DNA from: Oscillospiraceae bacterium
Lineage (GTDB): Bacteria > Bacillota > Clostridia > Oscillospirales > UBA929
Assembly (NCBI GenBank): GCA_031265355.1
Contig: JAISCT010000049.1
Span: forward strand, 1 to 60,255
Direction of reading: 5' to 3'
DNA: 60,255 nt
Each line of letters starts with the position of its first letter. The first letter of the stretch is position 1. The position numbers and the translations under genes are program-made. Below are positions 18,820-28,174 of this stretch, piece by piece. The notes beneath the pieces are model-generated. The model made no database searches. It had not been told where the DNA came from and saw only the letters and a list, made by a program, of their open reading frames with translations.

Positions 18820-18831
18820 GAGGGGCGTCGG

Positions 18832-20301
18832 ATGGATTTGAGAGACCACACCGCGCTGGAAGTCGGACGGATGGTGCGCGAGAGGCGGATCGGCTGTGAG
18901 GAACTCGCACGCCACGCGTTGCGTGCCATCGCAGAGACGGAGCCGGCGCTGAATGCCTGCGTCACTGTGCTGGAGGAGGAATCGCTCGCGGCGGCGCGGG
19001 CCGTGCAGGCACGCCTCGACGCGGGGGAAGCGCTCTCCCCTCTCGCCGGCGTGCCGATGGTGATGAAGGACAACATCTGCACCGCCGGGATTCCGACCAC
19101 CTGCGGCTCGAAGATGCTGGAATCCTTCCGTCCGCCGTACAACGCCACCGTGTACGAGCGGCTGCTGGCGGCCGGGGCCGTGCTGGTGGCCAAGACGAAC
19201 CTGGACGAATTCGCGATGGGCGGCTCCACCGAGACATCTCACTTCGGCGCCACGCGCAATCCGTGGGACACGGCGCGTGTCCCCGGCGGGTCCTCGGGCG
19301 GGTCGGCGGCCTCCGTCGCGGCGGGGCAGGCCTTCTATGCCCTTGGCAGCGACACGGGCGGGTCGATCCGCCAGCCCTGTGCCTTCTGCGGCGTCAGCGG
19401 CGTCAAACCCACCTACGGGGCGGTGTCCCGGTACGGGCTGATCGCCTACGCCTCCTCCCTCGACCAGGTAGGGACGATCGGACGCGACATCCTCGACTGC
19501 GCGGCCGCGCTGCGGCTGATCGAGGGTCGCGACGAGCGGGACTCCACCTCCGTCGCCCGCCCGCCGGAGGCGGAGGCGCCGGCCGGGGTTCGGGGGCTGA
19601 AAATCGGCGTCCCGGCCAACTACTTCGGCGAAGGACTTGACCCGGCCGTGGCCGCGCCGGTGCGGGCGGCCGCGCGGACCTTCGCGGCGATGGGGGCGGA
19701 ACTCGTCGACGTCGCGCTGCCGCTGGTCGAGTACGCGATCCCCGCCTACTACGTGGTCGCCTGTGCCGAGGCGAGTTCCAACCTGTCGCGCTACGACGGC
19801 GTCAAGTACGGCTTCGCGGGCGCCGGGGCGGAGAGTCTGGAGGCGCTCTACCTGCGCACCCGCAGCGAGGGGTTCGGCATGGAGGTCAAGCGCCGCATCA
19901 TGTTGGGCGCGTTTGTGCTGAGCGCCGGGTACTTCGACGCCTACTACAAGAAGGCCATGCAGGCGCGTGAGCTGATCCAGCAAGACTTCGACCGCGTGTT
20001 CACACAGTGCGACATGATTCTCTCCCCCAACGCGCCGACGACGGCCTACAAGATAAGCGAGAACATCGACGATCCGCTCAAGATGTACCTGGGGGACATC
20101 TATACGGTCTCGGTCAACCTGGCGGGGCTGCCCGGGGTGACGCTCCCCTGCGGCTTTGCCGGCGGGCTGCCGGTGGGTCTGCAGCTCATCGGACGCGCCT
20201 TCGACGAGGCGACCCTCTTTCGGGCGGCCGCCGCGTTCCAAGCCGAGACGGATTTCCACAGACAACGGCCGAACAGGCCCGGAGAGGAGGCGCGCGCGTG
20301 A
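18832..20301 (+). CDS. gatA: Asp/Glu-tRNA amidotransferase subunit A (amidase)
   Basis: 489 aa, the usual length. The Ser-cisSer-Lys triad is present: Lys79 in VMKDNICT, Ser154 in PGGSSGGS and Ser178 in [11 protein letters not shown]. GatA releases ammonia from glutamine, and GatB uses it to amidate Asp-tRNA-Asn or Glu-tRNA-Gln. A GGAGGGGCG ribosome binding site precedes ATG 18832. Its stop overlaps the start of gatB (GTGA), indicating translational coupling. Confidence 0.96.
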   Translation: MDLRDHTALEVGRMVRERRIGCEELARHALRAIAETEPALNACVTVLEEESLAAARAVQARLDAGEALSPLAGVPMVMKDNICTAGIPTTCGSKMLESFRPPYNATVYERLLAAGAVLVAKTNLDEFAMGGSTETSHFGATRNPWDTARVPGGSSGGSAASVAAGQAFYALGSDTGGSIRQPCAFCGVSGVKPTYGAVSRYGLIAYASSLDQVGTIGRDILDCAAALRLIEGRDERDSTSVARPPEAEAPAGVRGLKIGVPANYFGEGLDPAVAAPVRAAARTFAAMGAELVDVALPLVEYAIPAYYVVACAEASSNLSRYDGVKYGFAGAGAESLEALYLRTRSEGFGMEVKRRIMLGAFVLSAGYFDAYYKKAMQARELIQQDFDRVFTQCDMILSPNAPTTAYKISENIDDPLKMYLGDIYTVSVNLAGLPGVTLPCGFAGGLPVGLQLIGRAFDEATLFRAAAAFQAETDFHRQRPNRPGEEARA

Positions 20302-21734
20302 ATTACGAGATGGTTGCGGGACTCGAGGTCCATGTGGAGCTGTCCACGGCGTCCAAGATCTTCTGCGGCTGCGTCACCGACTTCGGAGGCGAACCGAACA
20401 CGCATGTCTGCCCGGTCTGTACCGGGATGCCGGGCACGCTGCCCGTTTTAAACCGCACGGTGGTGGAATTTGCCGTGCGCACCGGGCTGGCGCTGCGCTG
20501 CGACATCACGCGCCGCGGCAAATTTGACCGCAAAAACTACTTCTACCCCGACCTGCCGAAGGCCTACCAGGTGTCGCAGCTCTACCTGCCTGTCTGCCGC
20601 GACGGCGCGCTGGACATCGGCGGCGGGAAGACAATAGGCATCCACGAGATCCACATGGAGGAGGACGCGGGCAAGCTGATCCACGACCCGTGGGAGGACT
20701 GCACGCTGGTAGATTTCAACCGCTGCGGCGTACCGCTGCTGGAGATTGTCTCCGAGCCGGACTTTCGCAGCGCCGGGGAGGTCATCGCTTACCTCGAGAA
20801 GCTGCGCGAGATCCTGCTCTACCTCGGCGTCTCCGACTGCAAGATGCAGGAGGGTTCGATGCGCGCGGACATCAACCTGTCGGTGCGCCCCGAGGGCCAG
20901 GCCGAACTCGGCACCCGCACCGAGATGAAGAACATGAACTCCTTCAAGGCCATCGCCCGGGCCGTCGAAAGCGAGACGAAGCGGCAGATCGAGGTACTGA
21001 GGGCCGGCGGGCAGATCCGCCAGGAGACGCGCCGCTGGGACGACAACAAGGACGCAAGCTTTGCGATGCGCTCGAAAGAGAACGCCCAGGACTACCGCTA
21101 CTTCCCGGAACCGGATCTGCTGCCCGTGCACATCGACGACGCATGGATCGAACGGATCCGCCGGGAGACGCCCGAGCTGGCGGAGGACAAACGCCGGCGC
21201 TACCGGGCGGACTTCGGCCTGCCCGAGTACGACGCGCGGCAGCTCACCTCCGAGCGGGCATGGGCGCGTCTCTTTGAGGAGACAGCGGCCCGCACGGGCC
21301 GTCCCAAAGCGGCGGCGAACCTGATCATGACGGACATTATGCGCATGACGGGCGACAGCGGCCTGCTGCCGGAGGAGCTGACGCTGGACCCCGCAAAGCT
21401 GGCCGCGCTGATCGGTCTGATCGAGGGCGGGCAGATCAACCGCACCGTGGGCAAAAAGGTGCTCGAGCAGGTATTCTTCCACGACGTGGACCCCGAGGCC
21501 TACGTGAAGGCGCAGGGCCTGCTCCTCGTCGGCGACCCGGACCTTGTGCGCGCGGCCGTCGAAACGGTGCTGGCCGACAACCCGAAGTCCGTCGAGGACT
21601 ACAGGGGCGGCAAGGAGAAGGCCTTCGGTTTTCTGGTGGGCCAGACGATGCGCGCCCTCGGCGGCAAGGCCGACCCACAGCTCATACACCGCCTGGTGCG
21701 CGAGGCCCTGACCGGCCGCGGCCTTGTCGACTGA
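20298..21734 (+). CDS. gatB: Asp/Glu-tRNA amidotransferase subunit B
   Basis: Start GTG 20298 (478 aa) lies seven bases behind GGAGAGGAGG and overlaps the gatA stop by four bases. The signature DRKNYFYPDLPKAYQVSQ and the zinc-type cysteine cluster FCGCVTDF/CPVCTGMPGTLP are present, followed by the C-terminal helical YqeY-like tail. GatB phosphorylates and amidates the misacylated tRNA. It is the last intact gene of the T-box operon; the next reading frame is a Fic remnant that begins at the stop codon. Confidence 0.96.
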   Translation: MNYEMVAGLEVHVELSTASKIFCGCVTDFGGEPNTHVCPVCTGMPGTLPVLNRTVVEFAVRTGLALRCDITRRGKFDRKNYFYPDLPKAYQVSQLYLPVCRDGALDIGGGKTIGIHEIHMEEDAGKLIHDPWEDCTLVDFNRCGVPLLEIVSEPDFRSAGEVIAYLEKLREILLYLGVSDCKMQEGSMRADINLSVRPEGQAELGTRTEMKNMNSFKAIARAVESETKRQIEVLRAGGQIRQETRRWDDNKDASFAMRSKENAQDYRYFPEPDLLPVHIDDAWIERIRRETPELAEDKRRRYRADFGLPEYDARQLTSERAWARLFEETAARTGRPKAAANLIMTDIMRMTGDSGLLPEELTLDPAKLAALIGLIEGGQINRTVGKKVLEQVFFHDVDPEAYVKAQGLLLVGDPDLVRAAVETVLADNPKSVEDYRGGKEKAFGFLVGQTMRALGGKADPQLIHRLVREALTGRGLVD

Positions 21735-22046
21735 CGGAGGGCGCGGCGGTTCACCCGCTCGTTAAAAGCTGTGTGTTTCACTACGAGTTTGAGTTCATTC
21801 ACCCGTTTTCAGACGGCAACGGGCGCATGGGCAGAATGTGGCAAACACTTCTGTTGTACCAGTGGAAGAAGATTTTCGCGTGGCTTCCGGTTGAAACAAT
21901 GGTACACAACCGTCCAGAAGGCATACTATACCGCGCTCGGAAGTTCCAACGATGCCGGCGACTGTACGGAATTTATACGATTTATGTTACAGGCGATTTT
22001 GGATACGGATGATGCAGAATATAAAATTGTGCGCTTGCGGCGTTAA
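21735..22046 (+). pseudogene. Truncated and frameshifted Fic-family protein
   Basis: Directly behind gatB, one frame reads HPLVKSCVFHYEFEFIHPF followed by SDGNGRMGRMWQTLLLYQW, which is the Fic active-site motif HPFxxGNGRxxR with its usual upstream helix. Near 21900-21915 the homology moves to another frame (QKAYYTALGSSNDAGDC, then FIRFMLQAILDT) and ends at TAA 22044-22046. The N-terminal half of a Fic protein is missing and no start or ribosome binding site is visible. Fic proteins AMPylate targets; this copy is dead. The junction at the gatB stop marks the edge of the accessory island. Confidence 0.85.
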
Positions 22047-23482
22047 AGCCTTTCGCTGTAATATTTTTGGTTTCGGCTTCTCGGTTTGTTGGGAATGGTC
22101 ATTTTCAGGCTGCCGTTTTCGAGCAGCGGGTCGACAAAAGACCGCATGGCGTAGTATGTGGTCTTGCCTAAAAATACAGCGATTTCCTCTCTTGTACGCG
22201 GCGTTTGGCAGAAATCAACCAAGCTGCTGCCCTCAGCTTTGATGTTGTTTTCAGGTGGCCGGGCATTGAGATTGTTTTTCAACGTAACCACAAAATTGCC
22301 GCGTTTGTTCTCAAAAATCGGTTCTGGCAATCCGAAAGCGGCCATTTCGACGCGCATGGTTGGAATGCCGGAGTAACGATGTTCGGCGACGCGCTGCATT
22401 TCAAGAATGTTCGCAAGCACTTGATTTCGCGTGTCGGCGTGTACCTTTCCAAGGCTGTCAATGGTGATTTTTCCGTATAAACCGCCATCGTTCCAAATTT
22501 CCAGGCGGTCATTGAACATGAGAAGCCTGACGGGCGTTCCCTCGGTATGAGTGCTGTAATCGCGGTGCATAACTGCATTGACAATCGCCTCACGCACGGC
22601 GTTGATGGGATATTCCGGCTTGTCGTTTCTTTGTCCGTCCACGACAATTGTTTTTTCACGCATGTTGCGTTCCACAAAAAACACGGCTTCGTCAACCATC
22701 TCTTTGATTGTGCCTTCAATGCGTTTGTTGGCGGCAAAACGCTCGCCGTCAATGCCCTTGTCCCCGACCTTAAGACCCGGTACAACAACAGCGGTGATGC
22801 AAAGCTGTGGAAATGCCGCCTGCGGATACGCTGAAAAACACAAGACCCCGGCCAACGTCGGCTTACCGTCTTTTACCACGCCCATCAAATTGAGGATCTG
22901 TTCGTCGGACAATTTTGCGATATGCGCCTTCTCTTTTTTAACGGCAACGATATATTGCTCGATTGTTTCGGAGTTGAACTGGGAGACATCCGCCAGATCG
23001 GAAATTCGCATATCGTCCCGAACGCGGCGGCGGTAGGCATCATAACTGTAAATTTCATATTCTGTCATCGGTTCATCCGCTTCGCCAACGCGTACAAATG
23101 AACCTTTGACCCTGCCGACGCCTTTATAATAAACAGGGCGCTCCGATATGTCCACGCCGGGGATTTCGGCGGACACGATGGTTTTTCCGTCCATCACAGC
23201 GACAGAGAAAAGAGGACGGACGGAGGGTTGCATTTGCTTGCATTGTTCCGCTACGCGGTGCTGCAAATCCTGTGGGTCGTAAACGCCAACGATTTCATAA
23301 TCGCTCTTCTCGTCCACACCGAAAATGATGATGCCGCCGCCGTCCTGGTTTGAAAAAGACGAAAGCGTATCAAACAGCTTGCTAGGGCACCCCAGATGGG
23401 CAGCCTTGACCTCAAGGGTTTGCGTTTCACACTTCTGCGCCCGGATCTCAAGGACAAGTTTGACAAGAACTTCCGATTGCAT
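22043..23482 (-). CDS. AlbA_2/Schlafen-type DNA-binding protein with ATPase-like domain and winged helix
   Basis: 479 aa from ATG 23482 behind GGAGGTG. Residues about 20-140 form the AlbA_2 (Schlafen-like) domain (FSNQDGGGIIIFGV, GSFVRVGEADEPM). The middle carries a GHKL-type fold (INAVREAIVNAVMHRDYS, RLEIWNDGGLYG), as in the RecG-related regulator family. The C-terminus has a winged-helix-like stretch (TREEIAVFLGKTTYYAMRSFVDPLLENG). Such proteins are taken as transcriptional regulators; direct function is not established. Its promoter contains a palindrome in the spacer, so it is probably autoregulated. The stop codon overlaps that of the convergent Fic remnant. Confidence 0.8.
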   Translation of the reverse strand: MQSEVLVKLVLEIRAQKCETQTLEVKAAHLGCPSKLFDTLSSFSNQDGGGIIIFGVDEKSDYEIVGVYDPQDLQHRVAEQCKQMQPSVRPLFSVAVMDGKTIVSAEIPGVDISERPVYYKGVGRVKGSFVRVGEADEPMTEYEIYSYDAYRRRVRDDMRISDLADVSQFNSETIEQYIVAVKKEKAHIAKLSDEQILNLMGVVKDGKPTLAGVLCFSAYPQAAFPQLCITAVVVPGLKVGDKGIDGERFAANKRIEGTIKEMVDEAVFFVERNMREKTIVVDGQRNDKPEYPINAVREAIVNAVMHRDYSTHTEGTPVRLLMFNDRLEIWNDGGLYGKITIDSLGKVHADTRNQVLANILEMQRVAEHRYSGIPTMRVEMAAFGLPEPIFENKRGNFVVTLKNNLNARPPENNIKAEGSSLVDFCQTPRTREEIAVFLGKTTYYAMRSFVDPLLENGSLKMTIPNKPRSRNQKYYSERL

Positions 23483-23511
23483 ATCGCACCTCCGACTTGG
23501 ATTGCGACAGC

Positions 23512-23540
23512 ATTATATCAAAATATTTTGATTTTTGCAA
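23512..23540 (-). promoter_or_regulatory. Promoter of the AlbA_2 gene with a palindromic operator in the spacer
   Basis: On the minus strand TTGCAA (23535-23540), a 17-base spacer and TATAAT (23512-23517). The 16-base perfect palindrome ATCAAAATATTTTGAT (23517-23532) fills the spacer. A protein bound there would block RNA polymerase. An imperfect second copy lies at about 23547-23560. Confidence 0.7.
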
Positions 23541-23587
23541 GCGTTAATCAAAATATTTTTTGCGATTTGGTGAAATTCAATAAATTT

Positions 23588-23616
23588 ATTTTGATTAATG
23601 AGCTGTTAATCAAAAT
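23588..23616. repeat. Inverted repeat related to the AlbA_2 operator
   Basis: ATTTTGATTAA (23588-23598) and TTAATCAAAAT (23606-23616) form an 11-base perfect inverted repeat with a seven-base gap. The half-site AATCAAAAT is the same as in the promoter palindrome, suggesting an upstream auxiliary operator. Confidence 0.55.
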
Positions 23617-23833
23617 CATATATCTTGTTTTATTTGCAAGCTTGACGGACCGCCAGCTGATGTTCCTGAATGAGGGTTCGCTCTTGGACAGACCGCGATA
23701 TTTGTGGATGCGCCAGATCCTCTGGCGTATCTTGTCAACAACGGTGAAGTCAGCGCGGCGGAAGCGGCGACCGTAGCTGGCCGCACCGCAAAAGGTGTCT
23801 GCTTGTGTAGTGCGAGCCCGCTGACGGAGAGAA
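23617..23833 (+). other. Non-coding stretch with a possible gene fragment
   Basis: From about 23704 one frame reads VNNGEVSAAEAATVAGRTAKG, which resembles a helix-turn-helix piece from a larger regulator, but it has no start, no ribosome binding site and loses all resemblance within 25 codons. I take it as debris. Nothing else is supported here. Confidence 0.25.
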
Positions 23834-24700
23834 CTATGACGGCAGCCGGTGTAAACGACGGCGGATATGGTTCATCGGGTCGCGCCGTGCTTTTGACACA
23901 GAGGCGGAAACTTGCAAAAGATATTGTTCCGGGTCTATTATGCTGAGTTCGTCGAGCAGATAGGTATTGTACACGGGGCCGGCAAACGTCAGGCCGTTCC
24001 TGTCCGCGTATGCTGCCATGCGCCGGGGAAGGTCGTTCGTCCGGCCGTAATATCCCCGTGTATAACCCGTGAGATACAGTCCCTCGGCCATGATTTCGTT
24101 ACCTTGCGGATCATATGAGAAAAAACGTGCTGGCCACGAGGGAGCGTCCAGAAACATCTCCATGCTGTCGAAATAGCCGCCGATAGGATAAGACAGATTC
24201 AATTCCGGCGTGTGCGGGGCGATGCAGAACCGGGTGAACGCACCGTAAAAGCCCTCGCCTTCCCTGTATTCGTTGGACTCGCCAAGCACAATTCGTCTTT
24301 CGGCGCCTTCGCGCACAAATATCTCCGATTCCTCCGCGAACAATCCTTCGGTTATGAAATCAAGGAACATGGCGACGACCGAATGAGCCTCCTGCAGGAA
24401 GCGAATCTCTTCCGCCAGCTCCTCTTTCCGCTTGCGGAGCAGTTTTATCAACTTCTCCGGCGTCCTGGCCACCGCCAGCGCCCGTATCGTCTTGAGCGGA
24501 ATCCCTAGCCTGGTCAAGACGCGAATCATCTTGATCGTTGTTATCTGCATGGGTGCGTAGTAGCGATAATCGTTTTCTAAGCCAGTCCCCCGCACAGCAG
24601 GGGAGAAGATGCCTTTGTTGTCGTATACGCGCAGGGAAGTTGGGGTAATGCCGACAATCCGTGAGAATGCTCCGATGGAGAGATGATCTTCCGGTTTCAA
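23834..24700 (-). CDS. MerR-family regulator with effector-binding domain
   Basis: I chose TTG 24700 (288 aa), seven bases behind GGAGGGG; the open frame runs 27 codons further without signals. Residues 5-75 are a MerR helix-turn-helix (LSIGAFSRIVGITPTSLRVYD, NDYRYYAPMQITTIKMIRVL). A coiled linker (about 85-125) and a C-terminal effector domain of about 150 residues follow, resembling the GyrI/BmrR type, as in drug-sensing activators. No divergent transporter sits next to it; the nearest ABC genes start about 240 bases away on the same strand. Its target is unknown. Confidence 0.8.
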   Translation of the reverse strand: MKPEDHLSIGAFSRIVGITPTSLRVYDNKGIFSPAVRGTGLENDYRYYAPMQITTIKMIRVLTRLGIPLKTIRALAVARTPEKLIKLLRKRKEELAEEIRFLQEAHSVVAMFLDFITEGLFAEESEIFVREGAERRIVLGESNEYREGEGFYGAFTRFCIAPHTPELNLSYPIGGYFDSMEMFLDAPSWPARFFSYDPQGNEIMAEGLYLTGYTRGYYGRTNDLPRRMAAYADRNGLTFAGPVYNTYLLDELSIIDPEQYLLQVSASVSKARRDPMNHIRRRLHRLPS

Positions 24701-24937
24701 GCAATCCCCTCCGTCCGTCAAGCGGATTACGCGATGAAAGAAAAAATAGACCAGTCCAAACGCCGTACGCACAGGCCACAAATTGTGACGGCGGATGATA
24801 TCTTTCTACTGTCTGCGCTCTCTATTAATTTATATCGTAACATCGACCGCCTTTATTGAGCGGAAAATGTGAAAGTCCTCACCGGGCACCAAGTGCTCGA
24901 TGGGGACAGGATGTTGCTGAGAACAAAGTTTTCAGAT

Positions 24938-25453
24938 TTATTCAGGAGATTTATGAGGCGGTAAGTTAAACCTGGTTTTGGCTTGTTCAAACAATTCATT
25001 TATTTCACTTTGGCGTTCTTGCAGCAATGATTTCGCTGACATCGCCCACTCTATAGACGCCCCCATGTTTTTATTCGTATCGTATTCCATATTCTCATCA
25101 ACATAGACCATATACCCCATCCCGCCATCGTCTTCAATGATGAGACCGATTTCTTGAATCTCTTTACACATCAAGGTCGGCCAAATGATAATGGAGTTAG
25201 CCTGGTCAGCACTGACGGCATAAAGATTTCCTCCATAGGTTAAGTATGGAGGCTTTTTGATGCCAAAATGCGTTGGCTCTGTCTGATCGAAGAAGCTTGT
25301 TAAAGAACCGGACAACATTACAAATTTATCGTCAAGGAATTTTTTGTATGATGCAAAATGTAAAAACCATAAAATGTTAAAAATCAAAAAAACAAAAAAC
25401 ACAGTGATTAAAACGCTGCAAATCACCTTCTTGCGCGTAGTAAACCTAGTCAT
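24938..25453 (-). CDS. Membrane-anchored protein of the ABC operon, unknown function
   Basis: 171 aa from ATG 25453 behind AAGGAGA. A short cytoplasmic N-terminus, one transmembrane helix (about residues 10-33, VICSVLITVFFVFLIFNILW) and an extracytoplasmic domain with mixed alpha/beta character. I do not recognise the family. It is the last gene of a four-gene unit (lipoprotein, permease, ATPase, this gene), which suggests an accessory or sensing role for that transporter. Confidence 0.65.
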   Translation of the reverse strand: MTRFTTRKKVICSVLITVFFVFLIFNILWFLHFASYKKFLDDKFVMLSGSLTSFFDQTEPTHFGIKKPPYLTYGGNLYAVSADQANSIIIWPTLMCKEIQEIGLIIEDDGGMGYMVYVDENMEYDTNKNMGASIEWAMSAKSLLQERQSEINELFEQAKTRFNLPPHKSPE

Positions 25454-25494
25454 ACATCTATCTCCTTCAGTAGCCTTTGAGACATGAACACCCA

Positions 25495-26103
25495 TTATAA
25501 GCTGATGACTCTGTCACACACTTGCTTAATGTTACTGTCATGTGTCACCAGTACGACGGTCTTCCCCTGTGTATTTAGCGTCTTTAGAATGTCTATGACA
25601 ATCTTTGCGTTGTGGCTATCCAAAGAGCCGGTCGGTTCATCGGCAAGAATAATGTCACATTTTTTGATAAATAACCTGGCCAATGCCACGCGTTGTTGTT
25701 CTCCCCCCGAGAGAGTATATACTTTGCTTTTGACTTTTTCAGAGATTCCCACATTGTCCAACGCTTCTTGAATGGAAATATTCTGCCGATTGCTTTTTCT
25801 GACAAGTGCCAGATTTTGCTCCACAGTTTTGCCCTCAACCAAGGCAAAGTTTTGAAAAACAAAACCCACCTTCGTGCGAAAGAAGTTGAGCCGTTCTCCA
25901 TTCGTCCGTATTTCCGAACCGTCAAACAAAACTTTTCCGGCTGTTGGCGGCTCGATCATGCCCAATATATTAAGAAGCGTAGTCTTCCCCCTTCCGCTTT
26001 CTCCAGAAAAGCAGAAAAACTCGCCGCTGTCAATTTGAAAGGATAAATTATGAAAAAGCTCTTTTTCGCCAAAAGACTTACAAAGATCAATACACTCAAT
26101 CAT
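25495..26103 (-). CDS. ABC transporter ATPase, bacteriocin-export/immunity type
   Basis: 202 aa; ATG 26103 overlaps the permease stop by four bases. Walker A GESGRGKT (34-41), Q-loop in FVFQNFALVE, signature LSGGEQQRVALARL, Walker B DIILADEP, and H-loop in VTHD. The short LolD/MacB-like form and the partner permease fit the ATPases that accompany lactococcin 972-type bacteriocin systems. Probable role: powering export or extrusion of a peptide. Confidence 0.88.
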   Translation of the reverse strand: MIECIDLCKSFGEKELFHNLSFQIDSGEFFCFSGESGRGKTTLLNILGMIEPPTAGKVLFDGSEIRTNGERLNFFRTKVGFVFQNFALVEGKTVEQNLALVRKSNRQNISIQEALDNVGISEKVKSKVYTLSGGEQQRVALARLFIKKCDIILADEPTGSLDSHNAKIVIDILKTLNTQGKTVVLVTHDSNIKQVCDRVISL

Positions 26104-28109
26104 ACTTTTTTGCCTTTCAATATCGAAGTAGTTTTGATTTTATTTGTTCGTATACACTGTAAAGTAACAAACAAGACTTCTATAGCAAATATAGCCATTC
26201 CGCACAACAGCACATAAAATGCATCCCCATAGCCAATAAGCTTCACAACAACAATGGCGCACACAGTATAAAATGGGAGCAGTACACAAGGCAATGCAAA
26301 CAGGCGTTTATTTTGCTCAATCAGACTATAACCGAGAGTCTTTTTTACAGACATTTCAATTCCATTTATTGTATATTCAAGTCTGACAATAAAAGCAATC
26401 ATTAATATTTCCAAGAGCATAATCAATGCTGAAACGGCACTCATCAATTTGAGAGTTCTTTCTATCCCAGCTCGATTGTAAAGATATAGTTCCCACGCAT
26501 TCGTAGCTCTTACAATCATATTTTCTGAATTGGAAGAGGTATTAATGAATTGTTCAAAATCCAAATCCGGAACACTGTATAAAAAATCATTGGCCAAATA
26601 CAATGGATTTAAACAACGCTTTATATAGGATTCTTCCATAACATCGAAGATAACAATCGGATTTTTAAGAAAAACACTTCTATACATATTGCGTCCGCTA
26701 TTAACCCCAAGCAGGTACGAATTTTTCTCATATACATCTGTTGTAAGATGCTCGTTTATATCACCTTGAATATTGTGCAAAAAAATCCCGGCCGTCATCT
26801 CTATTGTCTCTGAAAATGTCTTCAAATCATAGTCTTTTGGGAAGAAAACAAATATTTTTTCTTCCCCAGATGCTTTTGCCAATTCGACCTTTTGTTCCAA
26901 ATCCGCACCGATATAGGGCAACATCAAATCCATTGCATTGCTATTTAGCAACACAACATTTCGGCCATAGGAGTCGGAAAGATCAAACAAATGAAGTGAA
27001 TTGTTTCCAAAGCGTGAATCAAATTTATACCACAATCCTTTCTCATCTTCCGTGACTTTTTTAAGATCATCAGAGTTTTTAATTGTTGTTGAATAATTGA
27101 GTTTATAGTAACCATAATCTTTTTGTGTTTCAAAGAATTTTTCCTGTTTAAAACAATCAAATGCTTCAACAATAATTATACAATTTGCGGACAGTACAAC
27201 GAATGCCATGAGTGTGCTAATGGATTTAACAATATACGTAGCTGTCAAGATTCCTTTGTGGTTCAAAGAATTCGAAAGATCTTTTTTTAGAGATATCCTT
27301 GTTGTTAACAAATTAATCAGTGCATTGAGAGCGAGCATAGAAAAAAACATGACAAGAATATATCCAAACTTATAATGCACATGTGCAAATTGTTCCAATA
27401 TAAAGGCTAAAACAAAGAAACATACGGAATAGATTGTTGTATCTAATATTACGTTAAAAGAAAACTCGCGAAGGGGATTATCGCCAAGAGTCATTCGAAT
27501 CATCATTTCTTTTCTCGAAATAATGGTCTGATATAATGTGAGAAAAAGTACCAACAAAAAGGCTGTTCCCCAAACAAGAATCAGTGTGGCATAAACACCA
27601 GATTCACTCCCATTGACGACTTTTAATTCTTTTACCTGATAATACTCAGCCAACTCACTGGCTGTAATATTTTTAAAGGATGCCGCTTGTTCAAGTGTGC
27701 CAATATAATAAAATACATCACTCTCGTATATATTTTCAATCTCGGAAAAATCTTTGAAGATTATTTCAACTTCTCCGATGAACATACTCTTATACACTTG
27801 TGGTACGATGCCCCGCCTGCGCAACTCTTCAAGCGCTCCTCTTGTGCCATATATAATTTTTTCTTCTTTGAAATCAGACAAATATCTTGTGTCAATTCGA
27901 AATACATCAAACGTATTTTCTTCCAGCGCGCTTGCAATTTTGTCCTTTGTCAGGGCAGTTGATCCCTTTTGTCCGTATAATTCATACTCAAAAGTCATCC
28001 CGCTAAAGGTATTCTCAAAATGGACAAGATGATATATAAACCGCTCTCCTGTCGCAAGAAACGCAATCAATAATAAAAATAATGTAATCACATATTTAAT
28101 TGCTCTCAT
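26100..28109 (-). CDS. Large permease resembling bacteriocin-associated integral membrane proteins
   Basis: I chose ATG 28109 (669 aa) behind GGAG; a GTG five codons upstream is possible. One membrane helix near the N-terminus (about 5-25), a large extracytoplasmic domain, a first helix group at about 170-310, a second large extracytoplasmic region and a helix group at about 555-650. The length, the FtsX-like layout and the ATPase partner match the putative immunity proteins of lactococcin 972-like loci. No bacteriocin precursor was found next to it. The gene is markedly AT-rich compared with the flanking housekeeping genes. Confidence 0.72.
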   Translation of the reverse strand: MRAIKYVITLFLLLIAFLATGERFIYHLVHFENTFSGMTFEYELYGQKGSTALTKDKIASALEENTFDVFRIDTRYLSDFKEEKIIYGTRGALEELRRRGIVPQVYKSMFIGEVEIIFKDFSEIENIYESDVFYYIGTLEQAASFKNITASELAEYYQVKELKVVNGSESGVYATLILVWGTAFLLVLFLTLYQTIISRKEMMIRMTLGDNPLREFSFNVILDTTIYSVCFFVLAFILEQFAHVHYKFGYILVMFFSMLALNALINLLTTRISLKKDLSNSLNHKGILTATYIVKSISTLMAFVVLSANCIIIVEAFDCFKQEKFFETQKDYGYYKLNYSTTIKNSDDLKKVTEDEKGLWYKFDSRFGNNSLHLFDLSDSYGRNVVLLNSNAMDLMLPYIGADLEQKVELAKASGEEKIFVFFPKDYDLKTFSETIEMTAGIFLHNIQGDINEHLTTDVYEKNSYLLGVNSGRNMYRSVFLKNPIVIFDVMEESYIKRCLNPLYLANDFLYSVPDLDFEQFINTSSNSENMIVRATNAWELYLYNRAGIERTLKLMSAVSALIMLLEILMIAFIVRLEYTINGIEMSVKKTLGYSLIEQNKRLFALPCVLLPFYTVCAIVVVKLIGYGDAFYVLLCGMAIFAIEVLFVTLQCIRTNKIKTTSILKGKKV

Positions 28110-28174
28110 ATCACTCGTCTCCACTGCTTGTCAAACTATCGACGGCTGAACCATAGATGTGTTGTTGTGCACCG

